Assembly: GCF_001552635.1 (NCBI RefSeq)
Contig: NZ_BCRO01000060.1
Location: 1-64,000 of the forward strand
DNA length: 64,000 nt
Reading direction: 5' to 3'
DNA from: Actinomadura hibisca NBRC 15177
GTDB taxonomy: Bacteria > Actinomycetota > Actinomycetes > Streptosporangiales > Streptosporangiaceae
Every line of letters starts with the position of its first letter. Position 1 is the stretch's first letter. Below are positions 15,812-27,200 of this stretch, in pieces. The position numbers and the translations under genes are program-made. The notes beneath the pieces were generated by a model. The model did no database searches, was not told the DNA's origin, and saw nothing but the letters and a program-made list of their open reading frames with translations.

Positions 15812-16183
15812 ATGACCACCCCCGCCTACGACACCGTCAACTGGTTCCAGATCGGCACCGACGACTCGGCGACGGCCCAGCGCTTCTACAGCGAGCTGTT
15901 CGGCTGGAAGTTCACCCTGGACCCGAAGGACGCCTACTCGCTGATCAGCTTCCGGGGCGACGAGCAGCCCAGCGGCGGCATGACGGCCACCGACCCCGAG
16001 AGCAACCACGCCAACTTCCTGGTCGTGGTGCGCGACGTGGCGGCGGCCTGCGCCAAGGCGGAGGCGGCGGGCGGCAAGGTCGTCGTGCCCGCGATCACCG
16101 CGCCGAGCGGCCTGGTGTTCGCCACGATCGCCGACCCGGCGGGCAACGAGTTCGGCGTCTACTCCCCGCCCCCGTCCCCCTGA
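15812..16183 (+). CDS. VOC-family (glyoxalase/bleomycin-resistance fold) protein
   Basis: This 123-residue protein is built of the two beta-alpha-beta-beta-beta modules of the vicinal oxygen chelate fold. NWFQIGTDDSATAQRFYSEL opens the first module, and the C-terminal module ends with FATIADPAGNEFGVYSP, whose Glu is a typical metal-ligand position. Members include glyoxalases, dioxygenases and antibiotic-binding proteins; the substrate is unknown. It follows the WYL regulator and is closed by a very strong terminator hairpin. Confidence 0.85.
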   Translation: MTTPAYDTVNWFQIGTDDSATAQRFYSELFGWKFTLDPKDAYSLISFRGDEQPSGGMTATDPESNHANFLVVVRDVAAACAKAEAAGGKVVVPAITAPSGLVFATIADPAGNEFGVYSPPPSP

Positions 16184-16253
16184 CGGACCGCCACCCACCC
16201 CCTTCACCTTCACCGGCTTCATTGCCTCCGTCGTGCGGTGGCCCCGGACATGC

Positions 16254-16288
16254 GGAAGGGCCCTCCGAAGGCTTCGGAGGGCCCTTCC
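16254..16288. terminator. Strong bidirectional terminator, VOC gene / aceE
   Basis: The arms at 16254-16269 and 16273-16288 are perfectly complementary over 16 bp around a 3-base loop, giving a very stable GC-rich hairpin. It lies between the stops of the convergent VOC and aceE genes and can serve both. Confidence 0.85.
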
Positions 16289-16364
16289 CGGGGCGGGTCA
16301 CCAGATCACGGCCTACACCTCCGTGATCCCGGCGGCCTGCCCCGGTGTCAGCACGCGCCGCCGG

Positions 16365-19199
<2,835 letters not shown>

Positions 19200-19439
19200 G
19201 GTTCGTGATCCATCGTCGCCGTTCGTGGCGGCTAACGCATCTCTACCAACCGGTAACCATTCTCGCCGGTCAGCCCCGATGAGCGAACCGGCGGGCCCGG
19301 AATTTTCGGGGAGTTTCGTGTGGATCGTCCCGCTGCCCCGCCACTACCCCTCGACGCCGCCCCCGAACCGTACGAGGGTGGAGTCCTCGACACGCCCGGA
19401 CGGCCTCCCGGGAGGCCCGCGCGCCTGGGGAGGACGGCG

Positions 19440-19649
19440 ATGAACGCATCGGTCGGCGACCGGCTGCACGTGCACGGCAACACGGTGGGGCAGCCCGATC
19501 GGGCGGGGGAGATCGTCGAGGTGCGCGGCGCGGGCGGCGGCCCGCCGTTCGTGGTGCGCTTCGACGACGGCCGCACGGCCCTGGTCTTCCCGGGCCCGGA
19601 CGCGGTGGTGGAGGAGGGCCCGAGGAATCTCGGCCGCACGATCGGGTAG
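19440..19649 (+). CDS. DUF1918 small protein
   Basis: This 69-residue protein matches the DUF1918 family, common in actinobacteria: an SH3-like barrel with VGDRLHVHG at the start, a central GEIVEVRG, and PPFVVRFDDGRTALVFPGPDA. The function is unknown. I chose the ATG after GGGGAGGA; an upstream in-frame ATG at 19320 lacks a ribosome site and its extra residues do not resemble the family. The yjbQ gene follows 10 bases later, so they are probably co-transcribed. Confidence 0.82.
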   Translation: MNASVGDRLHVHGNTVGQPDRAGEIVEVRGAGGGPPFVVRFDDGRTALVFPGPDAVVEEGPRNLGRTIG

Positions 19650-19659
19650 ACACCCGATC

Positions 19660-20067
19660 ATGAAGAGCGTCGTGGTCCAGGTGACCACCGGGAACCGGGA
19701 GGTCGTGCACGACCTGACCGCCGAGTGCGGGCGGTTCGCCGCCGAGGCCGGCGGGGACGGGCTGCTGCACGTGTTCGTGCCGCACGCCACCGCGGGCGTG
19801 GCGATCCTGGAGCTGGGGGCGGGCAGCGACGACGACCTGCTGGCCGCCCTCGGCGACCTGCTGCCCGCCGACGACCGCTGGCGGCACCGGCACGGCTCGC
19901 GCGGGCACGGCCGCTCGCACGTCATGCCGGCGCTGATCCCGCCCTACGCCACCGTGCCGGTGCTGGACGGGGAGCTGGCCCTCGGCACCTGGCAGTCGAT
20001 CGCCCTGGTCGACCTCAACGTGGACAACCCCGAGCGCCAGGTGCGCTTGTCCTTCCTCGCGGGATGA
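19660..20067 (+). CDS. YjbQ/UPF0047 family protein
   Basis: This 135-residue protein of the YjbQ (UPF0047) family, a compact beta fold, has the conserved FVPHATAGVAILE, the HRHGSRGHGRSHVMPALI block with several metal-binding His, and LGTWQSIALVDLN. Escherichia coli YjbQ has weak thiamine-phosphate synthase activity, but the physiological role is unsettled. It follows DUF1918 closely. Length and motifs are complete. Confidence 0.88.
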   Translation: MKSVVVQVTTGNREVVHDLTAECGRFAAEAGGDGLLHVFVPHATAGVAILELGAGSDDDLLAALGDLLPADDRWRHRHGSRGHGRSHVMPALIPPYATVPVLDGELALGTWQSIALVDLNVDNPERQVRLSFLAG

Positions 20068-20281
20068 GCGTGGGTTGTTACGCTCTGGTGGTGTCCGATG
20101 ACGCGGGACCGTGCGATCGGGCCAATGAGGCCACCAAATGCCGGGAAGACACTTGCGCTAGGGGCCCTTACTTGTGTGGACTGTCCCGCAAACCACGCGG
20201 TGATGCCGGAGCGGGCCGCCCCGGACCGGGGCCGTACCAGGGTCCGGCGCACCGCGGACTATCGACCATGGGAGGACTTTC

Positions 20282-20710
20282 GTGAGCGCGACCGCGGGCC
20301 AGGCGCAGTCTGAGCGCAGCCTGGCCGATCGGCTCGGTCTCAAACCGGGCCAGGTGGTGCAGGAGATCGGCTACGACGACGACGTCGACGAGGAGCTCCG
20401 GGAGGCCATCGAGGCCGTCACCGGGACCGAGCTCGTCGACGAGGACTACGAGGAAGTGGTCGACGTCGTCCTGCTGTGGTGGCGGGAAGAGGACGGCGAC
20501 CTGTTCGACGAACTCACCAACGCCATGGGCGCCCTGACCGACGGTGGCCACATCTGGCTGCTGACGCCCAAGGCGGGCCGGGACGGGCACGTCGAGCCGA
20601 GCGACATCGGCGAGGCCGCCCAGACGGCCGGGCTGTCCCAGACCAGCAGCGTCAGCGCCGCCCAGGAGTGGTCCGGCACGCGCCTGGTCGCACCGAAGGT
20701 TCGCAAGTAG
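20282..20710 (+). CDS. DUF3052 family protein
   Basis: This 142-residue acidic protein matches the actinobacterial DUF3052 family: LADRLGLKPGQVVQEIGYD near the start, VVDVVLLWWREEDGDL in the middle and GHIWLLTPKAGRDGHVEPSDI towards the end. The family is conserved near aceE and ahpE in actinobacteria and its function is unknown. The GTG start follows GGGAGGA. Nothing suggests membrane location or catalysis. Confidence 0.88.
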   Translation: MSATAGQAQSERSLADRLGLKPGQVVQEIGYDDDVDEELREAIEAVTGTELVDEDYEEVVDVVLLWWREEDGDLFDELTNAMGALTDGGHIWLLTPKAGRDGHVEPSDIGEAAQTAGLSQTSSVSAAQEWSGTRLVAPKVRK

Positions 20711-21199
20711 GCCGACCGGTCCCGGTCCCACGTTCGCGGGCTCCGGGGCCGGTCCGGCCACGACCGCGCGACCGCCCGGCGCGCGGCCGGTGCCCCGCTC
20801 GACGGCCACCGGCCCGTGACGGCGGCGCGCCCACCGCGCCCCACGGCGACGTCCTGACGTCCGCCAAGGGGCCTGTTCTGCATGGGGTGAAGGCGGTTCC
20901 CCGCACCGCCGCTCCACCCTGACGCCTCGCGACCGTCCTACGGCCGCCCAGCGCCGCCTGGCACTACCCCACGGCGGCTCCCGCCCACCGGCGCGGCTTC
21001 CCGCTCTGCTGGCACGCTTCCCGCCCTACTGACGGGGCCTCCCGCTCTACCGGCACGCTTCCCGCCCCACCGGCGGAGCCTCCCGCCCCACCGGCGCGTT
21101 CGCCTTCCTGCGGTGGGTGGCAGACTGACCGCCGTGCCCACGCCCGTGGGCGCGCACGTTCCCGCCTCCGGGGCGGGATCTCTTAACGCGGGAGAGGCA
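20711..21199. other. Long non-coding gap between DUF3052 and ahpE genes
   Basis: No credible gene lies here. The right half holds a degenerate tandem repeat, listed separately. The last 90 bases are probably the ahpE leader and promoter, although an open frame without ribosome site or family match runs through them. The left part is plain GC-rich sequence in which I see nothing further. Confidence 0.5.
20974..21095. repeat. About 20-bp (41-bp higher-order) tandem repeat
   Basis: Six units near GCGCTTCCCGCCCTACCGGC follow one another. The clearest level is a 41-bp pair of alternating half-units: ACGCTTCCCGCC... and GGGCCTCCCGC.... The last two 41-bp copies differ at few positions. The array lies upstream of ahpE. 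It could be slippage-derived; a regulatory role is not shown. Confidence 0.65.
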
Positions 21200-21658
21200 T
21201 TGGCGGTCAACGTAGGCGACCTCGCGCCGGACTTCGAGCTGAAGGACCAGCACGGCACGCCGGTCAAGTTGTCGGACTTCCGGGGCGACAAGACCGTCGT
21301 CCTGGTCTTCTACCCCCTGGCGTTCAGCGGCGTGTGCACCGGTGAGCTGTGCGCCATCCGGGACGAGCTGCCCACGCTCGGCGGGGACGACGTGCAGGTG
21401 CTGGCGGTCTCGGTCGACTCGGTGTTCGCGCTGCGGGCCTGGGCCGACCAGGAGAAGTACCAGTTCCCGCTGCTGTCGGACTTCTGGCCGCACGGCGGCG
21501 TGGCGCAGAGCTACGGGGTGTTCGACGAGACGAAGGGCCTGGCCACGCGCGGCACCTTCATCATCGACACCGAGGGCGTCGTCCGCTGGAAGGTCGAGAA
21601 CGCCATCCCGGACGCCCGCGACCTCGACGAGTACCGCAAGGCCCTCGCGGCCCTGTGA
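21200..21658 (+). CDS. ahpE: One-Cys peroxiredoxin, AhpE type
   Basis: This 152-residue thiol peroxidase of the AhpE subgroup reduces peroxides with a peroxidatic Cys. That Cys is in FYPLAFSGVCTGELCAIRDEL (residue about 45), preceded by the conserved Thr-Pro-like loop as PLAFSG. A second Cys four residues later (GELC) is unusual for 1-Cys AhpE and might act as a resolving thiol. PLLSDFWPHGGVAQSYGV and RGTFIIDTEG are family hallmarks. The TTG start follows GGGAGAGG at good spacing and gives the length of mycobacterial AhpE (153 residues); the longer upstream frame is not supported. Confidence 0.9.
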   Translation: MAVNVGDLAPDFELKDQHGTPVKLSDFRGDKTVVLVFYPLAFSGVCTGELCAIRDELPTLGGDDVQVLAVSVDSVFALRAWADQEKYQFPLLSDFWPHGGVAQSYGVFDETKGLATRGTFIIDTEGVVRWKVENAIPDARDLDEYRKALAAL

Positions 21659-21796
21659 TCCCGGGCCTTCCGGCCGTCCCCGCCCCCGAAACAGCGGGCG
21701 CGGGGCGGCCGGAAGGATCCGCCGGTCTTGACGATTGATGTCCGTTTTGTCAAGCTGCGACGCACCTTCCGCACGCACCCGACAGGACGGCCGCCG

Positions 21797-22864
21797 ATGC
21801 CGTATCTCCTCCTGCGGCTGGCCCATCGGATCGCCGCGCGCTCCTGGCGCGCGCCCGCGCTGGTCCTGCTGCTCGCCGGCCTGCTCGGCTGGCTGCTGAT
21901 CGCCGCGTTCGAGCCTCCCGGCTCGGAGCTCAAACAGCCGCTGCACTACCTCTGGTACTTCTTCGTCAGCGGCACCACCACCGGCTACGGCGACCTGTCG
22001 CCCACCACGCCCGGCGGCCGGATCGGCGGCGCGATCGTCATCGGCGCCGGGCTCACCGCGGGGCTGATGTTGTTCGCGGAACTCACGCTCTGGATGGCGA
22101 AGGGCAGGACCATGAAGGCGACGGGCCGGGCTCGGCTGCACCACGAACGGCACCTGGTGGTCGTCGGCTACGAGCGCGCGGGGTTGCGCGCGGTCATCGG
22201 CCAGCTCCGCGCCGACCCCGCCTACGCCCGCACGCCGGTGGTCGCCGTCTTCTGGCCGGACCAGCTGTCCGGTGAGAATCCCGACCCTGACCTGTACGAC
22301 GTCGTCGCGCACGACGACGGCGCCTACGACCGGGCCTGCCTGGCGGCGGCCCGCACCGTGCTGGTCATCGGCCGCACCGACGACGAGACCGTCCGCGTCA
22401 TGCTCGGCGTGCAGGCCCACCTGCGCCGCGCCGGGTCCGCCCGGCCGCACCTGCTGGCGGGCGTGCACGACGGCGGCCACCGCGCCGAGATCGCCGAGGC
22501 GCTCGGCCTGATCGACCCCGACATCGAGCCGGTGGACGTGGACGACCCGGCCGTGATCGCCGTCGCCGTCCGCAACCCGGGCGTCGCCTCGATCTACCAC
22601 AACCTGGCCAGCACGCTGGACTCCGACTCGACGTTGTTCCGGGTGGACGTGCCCGAGGGCGCGGGGGAGTGGGCCCGCCTGGACGTGGCCGTCTTCCTGC
22701 TGCACCGGGGGAGCACGCTGCTGGCGGTCGGCGACTCGCACCGTCCCAACGCCCACTTCCGGCTGGCGGCCGAGCCCGGCGAGACGGTGCGCGGCGGCCA
22801 GTCCCTGGCGATCGTGGCGCCGGACCGTCCCGAGATCGACTGGCGGTCCCTCGCGGCCGGATAG
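21797..22864 (+). CDS. Two-TM potassium channel with TrkA-N domain
   Basis: This 355-residue protein has a hydrophobic helix (about residues 18-38), a pore loop with selectivity filter TTTGYGDLS, a second helix (about 75-95), then a cytoplasmic RCK/TrkA-N Rossmann domain starting HLVVVGYERAGL and a C-terminal TrkA-C-like part. It should form a tetrameric K+ channel gated by cytoplasmic ligands. The ATG at MPYLLL follows AGGACGG; an earlier in-frame start would add a charged leader. It stands alone and ends at a strong terminator shared with the convergent phosphoribulokinase gene. Confidence 0.9.
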   Translation: MPYLLLRLAHRIAARSWRAPALVLLLAGLLGWLLIAAFEPPGSELKQPLHYLWYFFVSGTTTGYGDLSPTTPGGRIGGAIVIGAGLTAGLMLFAELTLWMAKGRTMKATGRARLHHERHLVVVGYERAGLRAVIGQLRADPAYARTPVVAVFWPDQLSGENPDPDLYDVVAHDDGAYDRACLAAARTVLVIGRTDDETVRVMLGVQAHLRRAGSARPHLLAGVHDGGHRAEIAEALGLIDPDIEPVDVDDPAVIAVAVRNPGVASIYHNLASTLDSDSTLFRVDVPEGAGEWARLDVAVFLLHRGSTLLAVGDSHRPNAHFRLAAEPGETVRGGQSLAIVAPDRPEIDWRSLAAG

Positions 22865-22866
22865 GA

Positions 22867-22911
22867 GCTTTTGCGGCCCGGCCCGTTGGGCGATGGCCGG
22901 GCCGCAAAAGC
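22867..22911. terminator. Strong bidirectional terminator, K+ channel / prk
   Basis: Two 17-base arms, 22867-22883 and 22895-22911, are perfectly complementary around an 11-base loop. The stem ends in AGCTTTTGC/GCAAAAGC, so each strand gets a run of U or A next to the stem. It separates the convergent channel and phosphoribulokinase genes. Confidence 0.85.
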
Positions 22912-22968
22912 CCTGGAAGGGAACGCGCGGCCCGGGAACCGGGGCCTCCCCGCGCGAACCGTGGTCTG

Positions 22969-23943
22969 TCAGGCGGCCTGCCGCCGGTCGGCGTCGAGCA
23001 GGTGGTACAGCAGCAACAGCTGGGTGATGGCGAGCGGGTCGCTGGTGTCCGACTCGCCGAAGCGGCCCAGCGAGTCGGGGCTCAGCAGGCCGTTGCCGGT
23101 CCGCGTGCCCAGGCGCTCCCAGATGGCCTTCTTGACGACCTGCGACTCCTCCGGCGACACGTAGCCGTGCACGTGCAGCGCGTCCACCGGACGGCCGTCG
23201 GTGTCGCGGTGCAGCCGCAGGTGCATCGCGGTGTCGCCGCCGCCCGGCGCCGCCCCGTCCAGGACGGTGCTGAGTTCCGGATGGTCGATCGTGGGGCGCA
23301 GCAGCAGCTCCGCCGACAGCGGCGTCCCCGGCGGGTCGACGCGGCCCGCCACCGGCGCGAACCGCACCACGATGTCGGCCCAGCGGCGCTGCGGCCGGAT
23401 GTAGGCGGCGCTCTCCGGCTCGCGCCGGTCCAGCTCGGCCATGACCTGCTCGGGCGTGTAGCCCCGCTTGTCGCAGTCGCGCTTGACCTTCCACGAGTGC
23501 CGCAGCGGCTCGGGCGGGTCGAGGTAGACGGTGATGTCGAAGCAGGCGCGCGCCAGCCGGGTGTGCAGGGGCAGCAGCCCCTCCACGATCACGAAGTCCT
23601 TGGGCTTGACCAGCTCGGGCCGGACCAGCTCCCCCGTGGAGTGGTCGTAGACCGGCTTGAGGATGGGCTCGCCCATCGACAGCAGTTGCAGGTGCTGCTC
23701 CATGATGTCGATGTGGTTGCAGTCGGGGTGCAGCGCCGTGAACGGCCTGCCCGCCCGTTCCGCGCGGTCGTAGCGGTGGTAGTCGTCCACGCAGACCGCG
23801 GTCATCCGGTCCGCCCCCAGACACTGCACGAGCCCCCTGGTCAGTGTCGTCTTGCCCGCCGCGCTGTCCCCGGCGATAGCGAGCATGACGGGGCGGCGTC
23901 CCGAGCCGCGCGCCCGGAGCATATGCACGATCCGATGGGGCAC
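22969..23943 (-). CDS. prkB: Phosphoribulokinase
   Basis: This 324-residue kinase phosphorylates ribulose 5-phosphate to ribulose 1,5-bisphosphate, the RuBisCO substrate. The Walker A is AGDSAAGKTTLTRG. The catalytic Asp lies in CVDDYHRYDRAER, the substrate-binding stretch is ALHPDCNHIDIMEQHL, and PVYDHSTGE and VIVEGLLPLH are typical of phosphoribulokinases rather than uridine kinases. The GTG start follows a perfect AGGAGG. It lies about 4 kb from the RuBisCO operon, so the window encodes both Calvin-specific enzymes. The divergent two-component system may regulate it. Confidence 0.92.
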   Translation of the reverse strand: MPHRIVHMLRARGSGRRPVMLAIAGDSAAGKTTLTRGLVQCLGADRMTAVCVDDYHRYDRAERAGRPFTALHPDCNHIDIMEQHLQLLSMGEPILKPVYDHSTGELVRPELVKPKDFVIVEGLLPLHTRLARACFDITVYLDPPEPLRHSWKVKRDCDKRGYTPEQVMAELDRREPESAAYIRPQRRWADIVVRFAPVAGRVDPPGTPLSAELLLRPTIDHPELSTVLDGAAPGGGDTAMHLRLHRDTDGRPVDALHVHGYVSPEESQVVKKAIWERLGTRTGNGLLSPDSLGRFGESDTSDPLAITQLLLLYHLLDADRRQAA

Positions 23944-24100
23944 CTGGCCTCCTAGCGTGCCGACGGCATGTCCGAACGGACGGTAGGACGGCCCGCCCGC
24001 CGGGGCGTCCCCCGATTGGGTGACGCGCGGGGTGAATCGCCGCGAAGCCCGGCACCACCGGGGCTACTGGTGAGTAGCTTGCGGTTGTTATCGTGCCGGG

Positions 24101-24757
24101 ATGAGCGTGCCGGTGCGCGTCGTCCTGGTGGACGACCACGAGATGATCCTCGCCGGGCTGCAGGCGATGCTGGCCGGGTTCGCCGGGCGCGTGCGGGTGG
24201 TGGGGCAGGCCGGGACCTCGGCCGAGGCCACCCGGCTGGTGACCTCGTTGCGGCCGGACGTGGTCCTGCTGGACGTGCGGCTCGGGCCCGAGAGCGGCCT
24301 GGACCTGTGCCGCGCGCTGACCGGGAGCGTGCCCGAGACGCGGGTGGTGTTCCTGTCGGTCTACGACGACGAGCAGTACGTCTTCGAGGCGCTGCGCGCG
24401 GGCGCGGGCGGCTACCTGCTCAAGCGCGTGGACGGCCCGGAGCTGGTGCGGCGGCTGGAGGAGGTCGCGCGCGGCGAGACCGTCGTCGATCCCACGCTGG
24501 CCGGGCGGATGGCGGTCACCGCCGCCCGCCTGACCCGCGGCGAGTTCTGGCCGGGCGCCAACCGGGGGCTCACCCAGCGCGAGAGCGAGGTGTTGTCGCT
24601 GCTGGTGGGCGGCCTGTCCAACAAGGCGATCGCGGCCCGGCTCGTGCTCAGCGAGGAGACGGTGAAGAGCCACCTGCGCGCCCTCTACCGCAAGCTGGAG
24701 GTGACCGACCGGTCGGCGGCCATCGCCGTCGCCCTGCGCGAGGGGTTGTTTCGGTGA
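24101..24757 (+). CDS. NarL/LuxR-type response regulator near Calvin genes
   Basis: This 218-residue protein has a receiver (VLVDDHEM, phospho-Asp in VVLLDVRLG, Lys in GGYLLKRVD) and a LuxR-type HTH (LTQRESEVLSLLVGGLSNKAIA, ETVKSHLRALYRKL). Its stop overlaps the kinase start (GTGA), making a coupled pair. The 157-bp gap to the divergent phosphoribulokinase gene must hold both promoters, so control of prkB by this pair is plausible but unproven. Confidence 0.92.
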   Translation: MSVPVRVVLVDDHEMILAGLQAMLAGFAGRVRVVGQAGTSAEATRLVTSLRPDVVLLDVRLGPESGLDLCRALTGSVPETRVVFLSVYDDEQYVFEALRAGAGGYLLKRVDGPELVRRLEEVARGETVVDPTLAGRMAVTAARLTRGEFWPGANRGLTQRESEVLSLLVGGLSNKAIAARLVLSEETVKSHLRALYRKLEVTDRSAAIAVALREGLFR

Positions 24758-25875
24758 CGCCCGCCGCGCTGGAGCTGCTGGCCGGGCGCGGCCCCGACCT
24801 GCTGCTGCGCGTGATCACGGTGGCCTGCGCCGACCGGGAGCTGCCCCGGCTGGCCGAGGAGCTGGCGGGGCTGGTGGTGCGGTCGGCCGAGCGCCTGGTG
24901 TTCTGCGACGTGTACGTCCTGGACGAGGACGAGCGCGCTCTGGCCGGTACCGGCCCGCCGGTCGCGCTGGGGGAGGGCGACGTGGGGTGGGTCGCCGCGC
25001 ACGGCCGTCCCCGCGAGCACGCCGACGGGCGCGGCGTCGCCGTCCCGGTGCACAGCGGCAACGCCACCGTCGCCGTGCTGGACGTGCGCGCCGCCGGGCC
25101 GTGCCCGCCCGGGGACATCGCGCTGGTCACCGCGCTGGCGGAGCTGTTCGCGCCGGTGCTCTGCTCGTGCCGCCGGCTGCGCACCGCGCAGGAACGCGAG
25201 CTGGCCGCAGAACGATTCGCCGAGCGCGCCGTCCAGGCCCAGGAAGCCGAGCGGTCGCGGCTCAGCCGGGAGATCCACGACGGCATCGCCCAGCGCCTGG
25301 CCGGGCTCGGCTTCCACCTGTCGGCGGCCCTGGCGGCGCTGCCCGCCCACCATCCCGAGGCGCTGGCGCAGATCGTGCACGCCCGCGAGCTGTGCGACCT
25401 GGCCGCCGCCGAGTCGCGCGCGGCGATCGGCGGCCTGCGCCCGCCGGTGCTGGACGACCTCGGCCTGTCGGCGGCCCTGGCCACCCTCGCGCGCGAGGCG
25501 GGCGGCCCGGCCGCCGGGCCGCTGGACGTCGGCGTCACGGTCACCGGCGAGCTGGACGCGGCCCTTCCCGACCACGTGCAGACCGCCCTGTACCGGATCG
25601 CGCAGGAGGCGGTCGGCAACTGCCTGCGGCACGCCCGCGCGGGCTACGTGGACCTGCTGCTGGAGCACGACCGCGACCGGGTGCGGCTGACGGTCACCGA
25701 CGACGGCGACGGCTTCAGCATCGCCGACGTGCTGGCCCCGGGCCGCCGCCCCGACTCCTACGGCCTGCGCGGCATGGCCGAACGCGCCGAGCTGCTGGGC
25801 GGCCGCGTGACCATCACCAGCAGACCCGGCGTCGGCACCACCGTCGAGGCGGTCATCCCCATTCCCAAGGCCTAG
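24754..25875 (+). CDS. Cytosolic GAF-type sensor histidine kinase
   Basis: This 373-residue kinase has no membrane helices. Residues 1-140 look like a GAF-type sensor module (CDVYVLDEDERAL ... GRGVAVPVHSGNATVAVLDV). A HisKA_3 segment follows (RSRLSREIHDGIAQRLAGLG, His in EIHDG), then a HATPase_c domain (QEAVGNCLRHARAG, GDGFSIADV, YGLRGMAERAELLGG). Cysteines near CSCRRL end the sensor module and might bind metal or sense redox, which is speculative. The stop shares CTAG with the convergent gene's stop. It is the partner of the adjacent response regulator. Confidence 0.9.
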   Translation: MTPAALELLAGRGPDLLLRVITVACADRELPRLAEELAGLVVRSAERLVFCDVYVLDEDERALAGTGPPVALGEGDVGWVAAHGRPREHADGRGVAVPVHSGNATVAVLDVRAAGPCPPGDIALVTALAELFAPVLCSCRRLRTAQERELAAERFAERAVQAQEAERSRLSREIHDGIAQRLAGLGFHLSAALAALPAHHPEALAQIVHARELCDLAAAESRAAIGGLRPPVLDDLGLSAALATLAREAGGPAAGPLDVGVTVTGELDAALPDHVQTALYRIAQEAVGNCLRHARAGYVDLLLEHDRDRVRLTVTDDGDGFSIADVLAPGRRPDSYGLRGMAERAELLGGRVTITSRPGVGTTVEAVIPIPKA

Positions 25876-27044
25876 GAGTGGATCACCCGGAAGGTGAGGC
25901 CCGCCTTCTGGAGGCGGTCGATCAGGGCGTCGCCCATCGCGGTGGCCGTGGTGACCTGGCCGGCGGTGTCGGGCAGGTCGTCCTGCGCCAGGCACAGCGC
26001 CGACTCGGCCAGCATCACGGCGGTGCCGCCGTAGCCCGGGTCGCGGCCCGCCACCTCGGTGACCACGCGCTTGCCGCCGCCCTCGCCGACGAATTTCACG
26101 CTGAACCAGTGCTTGGCGCGCTTCTCCGCCGACGGCCCCTCGCCGGGCGTGCGCAGCCGCAGCAGCAACGACCGGGTCGGCGGGAGCTGGGCCAGCGCGA
26201 TGGCGGCCACGGACCCGGCGGCCATGCCGACCGCGACCGGCAGCCGCTTGAGCGCCACGTAGGCGCCGTAGCTGAAGTCCGGGCCGTACCGGTCCAGGGC
26301 CAGCGCCGACCGCTCGACGATCTGCGGGTCGACGGTCGGCAGCGGCAACGTCCAGCCCGACACCCCGGCCTTCGGCACCGGCCGCCGCGAGATGCGCGCC
26401 CGCCGCCCCTCCGGGCGCGGCTCGACCGCGCGGCGGTCGCGCTCGGCGCGGTACAGGCCGGGCAGGTCGGCGAAGATCCCGACCGCCGAGTGCAGCGTGC
26501 CGCCGGAGGCGTCGCCGCTGGCCCGCACGAACGCCTCCACGTGCAGCGGCACGCCCTCGGGGAGCTGCTTGACGGTGTAGTAGGCGCCGAGGTCCTGCGG
26601 GATCGAGTCGAACCCGCAGGCGTGCACGATGCGCGCTCCGGTCCGGACGGCCTGCTCGTGGTGGCGCAGGTACATCCGGTCCACGAAGGTGGGCTCGCCG
26701 GTGAGGTCCACGTAGTCGGTCCCGGCCCGTGCGCACGCGGCCACCAGCGGCTCGCCGTACTGCACGTACGGGCCGACGGTGGTGATGACGACGCGGGCGG
26801 CGGTGGCGACGGCCTCGATCGAGGCGGTGTCGTCGGTGTCGGCGTGCAGCAGCGGCAGCTCGGCGCAGGCGGGGTCGATGGCGGCCAGCCGGTCGCGGAC
26901 GGCGGCGAGCTTGGCCTGGTTGCGGCCGGCCAGCGCCCAGCGCAGGCCCGCGCCGGCGTGCCGGGCCAGATACTCGGCGGTCAGCCCGCCGGTGAACCCG
27001 GTGGCCCCGAACAGGACGATGTCGTACGGCCGCTCGGCGGTCAT
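25872..27044 (-). CDS. Saccharopine dehydrogenase-like / trans-acting enoyl reductase family protein
   Basis: This 390-residue protein has an N-terminal Rossmann motif (IVLFGATGFTGGLTAEYL) and the saccharopine-dehydrogenase-like layout seen in mycobacterial trans-acting enoyl reductases (Rv2953, Rv2449c type), with conserved DYVDLTGEPTFVDRMYLRHH and HACGFDSIPQDLGAYY. Members reduce lipid or polyketide intermediates or have unknown roles. The ATG has a GGGGC-type ribosome site. It lies between the two-component system and cbbR; no direct link to carbon fixation is evident. Its stop overlaps that of the kinase gene. Confidence 0.85.
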   Translation of the reverse strand: MTAERPYDIVLFGATGFTGGLTAEYLARHAGAGLRWALAGRNQAKLAAVRDRLAAIDPACAELPLLHADTDDTASIEAVATAARVVITTVGPYVQYGEPLVAACARAGTDYVDLTGEPTFVDRMYLRHHEQAVRTGARIVHACGFDSIPQDLGAYYTVKQLPEGVPLHVEAFVRASGDASGGTLHSAVGIFADLPGLYRAERDRRAVEPRPEGRRARISRRPVPKAGVSGWTLPLPTVDPQIVERSALALDRYGPDFSYGAYVALKRLPVAVGMAAGSVAAIALAQLPPTRSLLLRLRTPGEGPSAEKRAKHWFSVKFVGEGGGKRVVTEVAGRDPGYGGTAVMLAESALCLAQDDLPDTAGQVTTATAMGDALIDRLQKAGLTFRVIHS

Positions 27045-27200
27045 AGGTGCCCCTTTCGCTGTAGAACCCGATTCTGTCGCGTCCCCGATCCGAAGGCATC
27101 CACCCGCGCCGGACGTGTGACCGAGGCCACGCCGGGCTGCCGCCGCGCCGCCATCGTGCCGCCACCGGGTCACCGCCGGGGCCGCGCCGTCCGGACCGTG

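Noticed and set aside
19320..19439. Longer N-terminus for the DUF1918 protein
   Set aside because: The extra forty residues are Pro-rich, unlike the family, and the internal ATG has the better ribosome site.
21047..24673. Open frame of about 1200 codons across ahpE, the K+ channel and prkB
   Set aside because: It crosses several well-supported genes on both strands and two strong hairpins; no family match.
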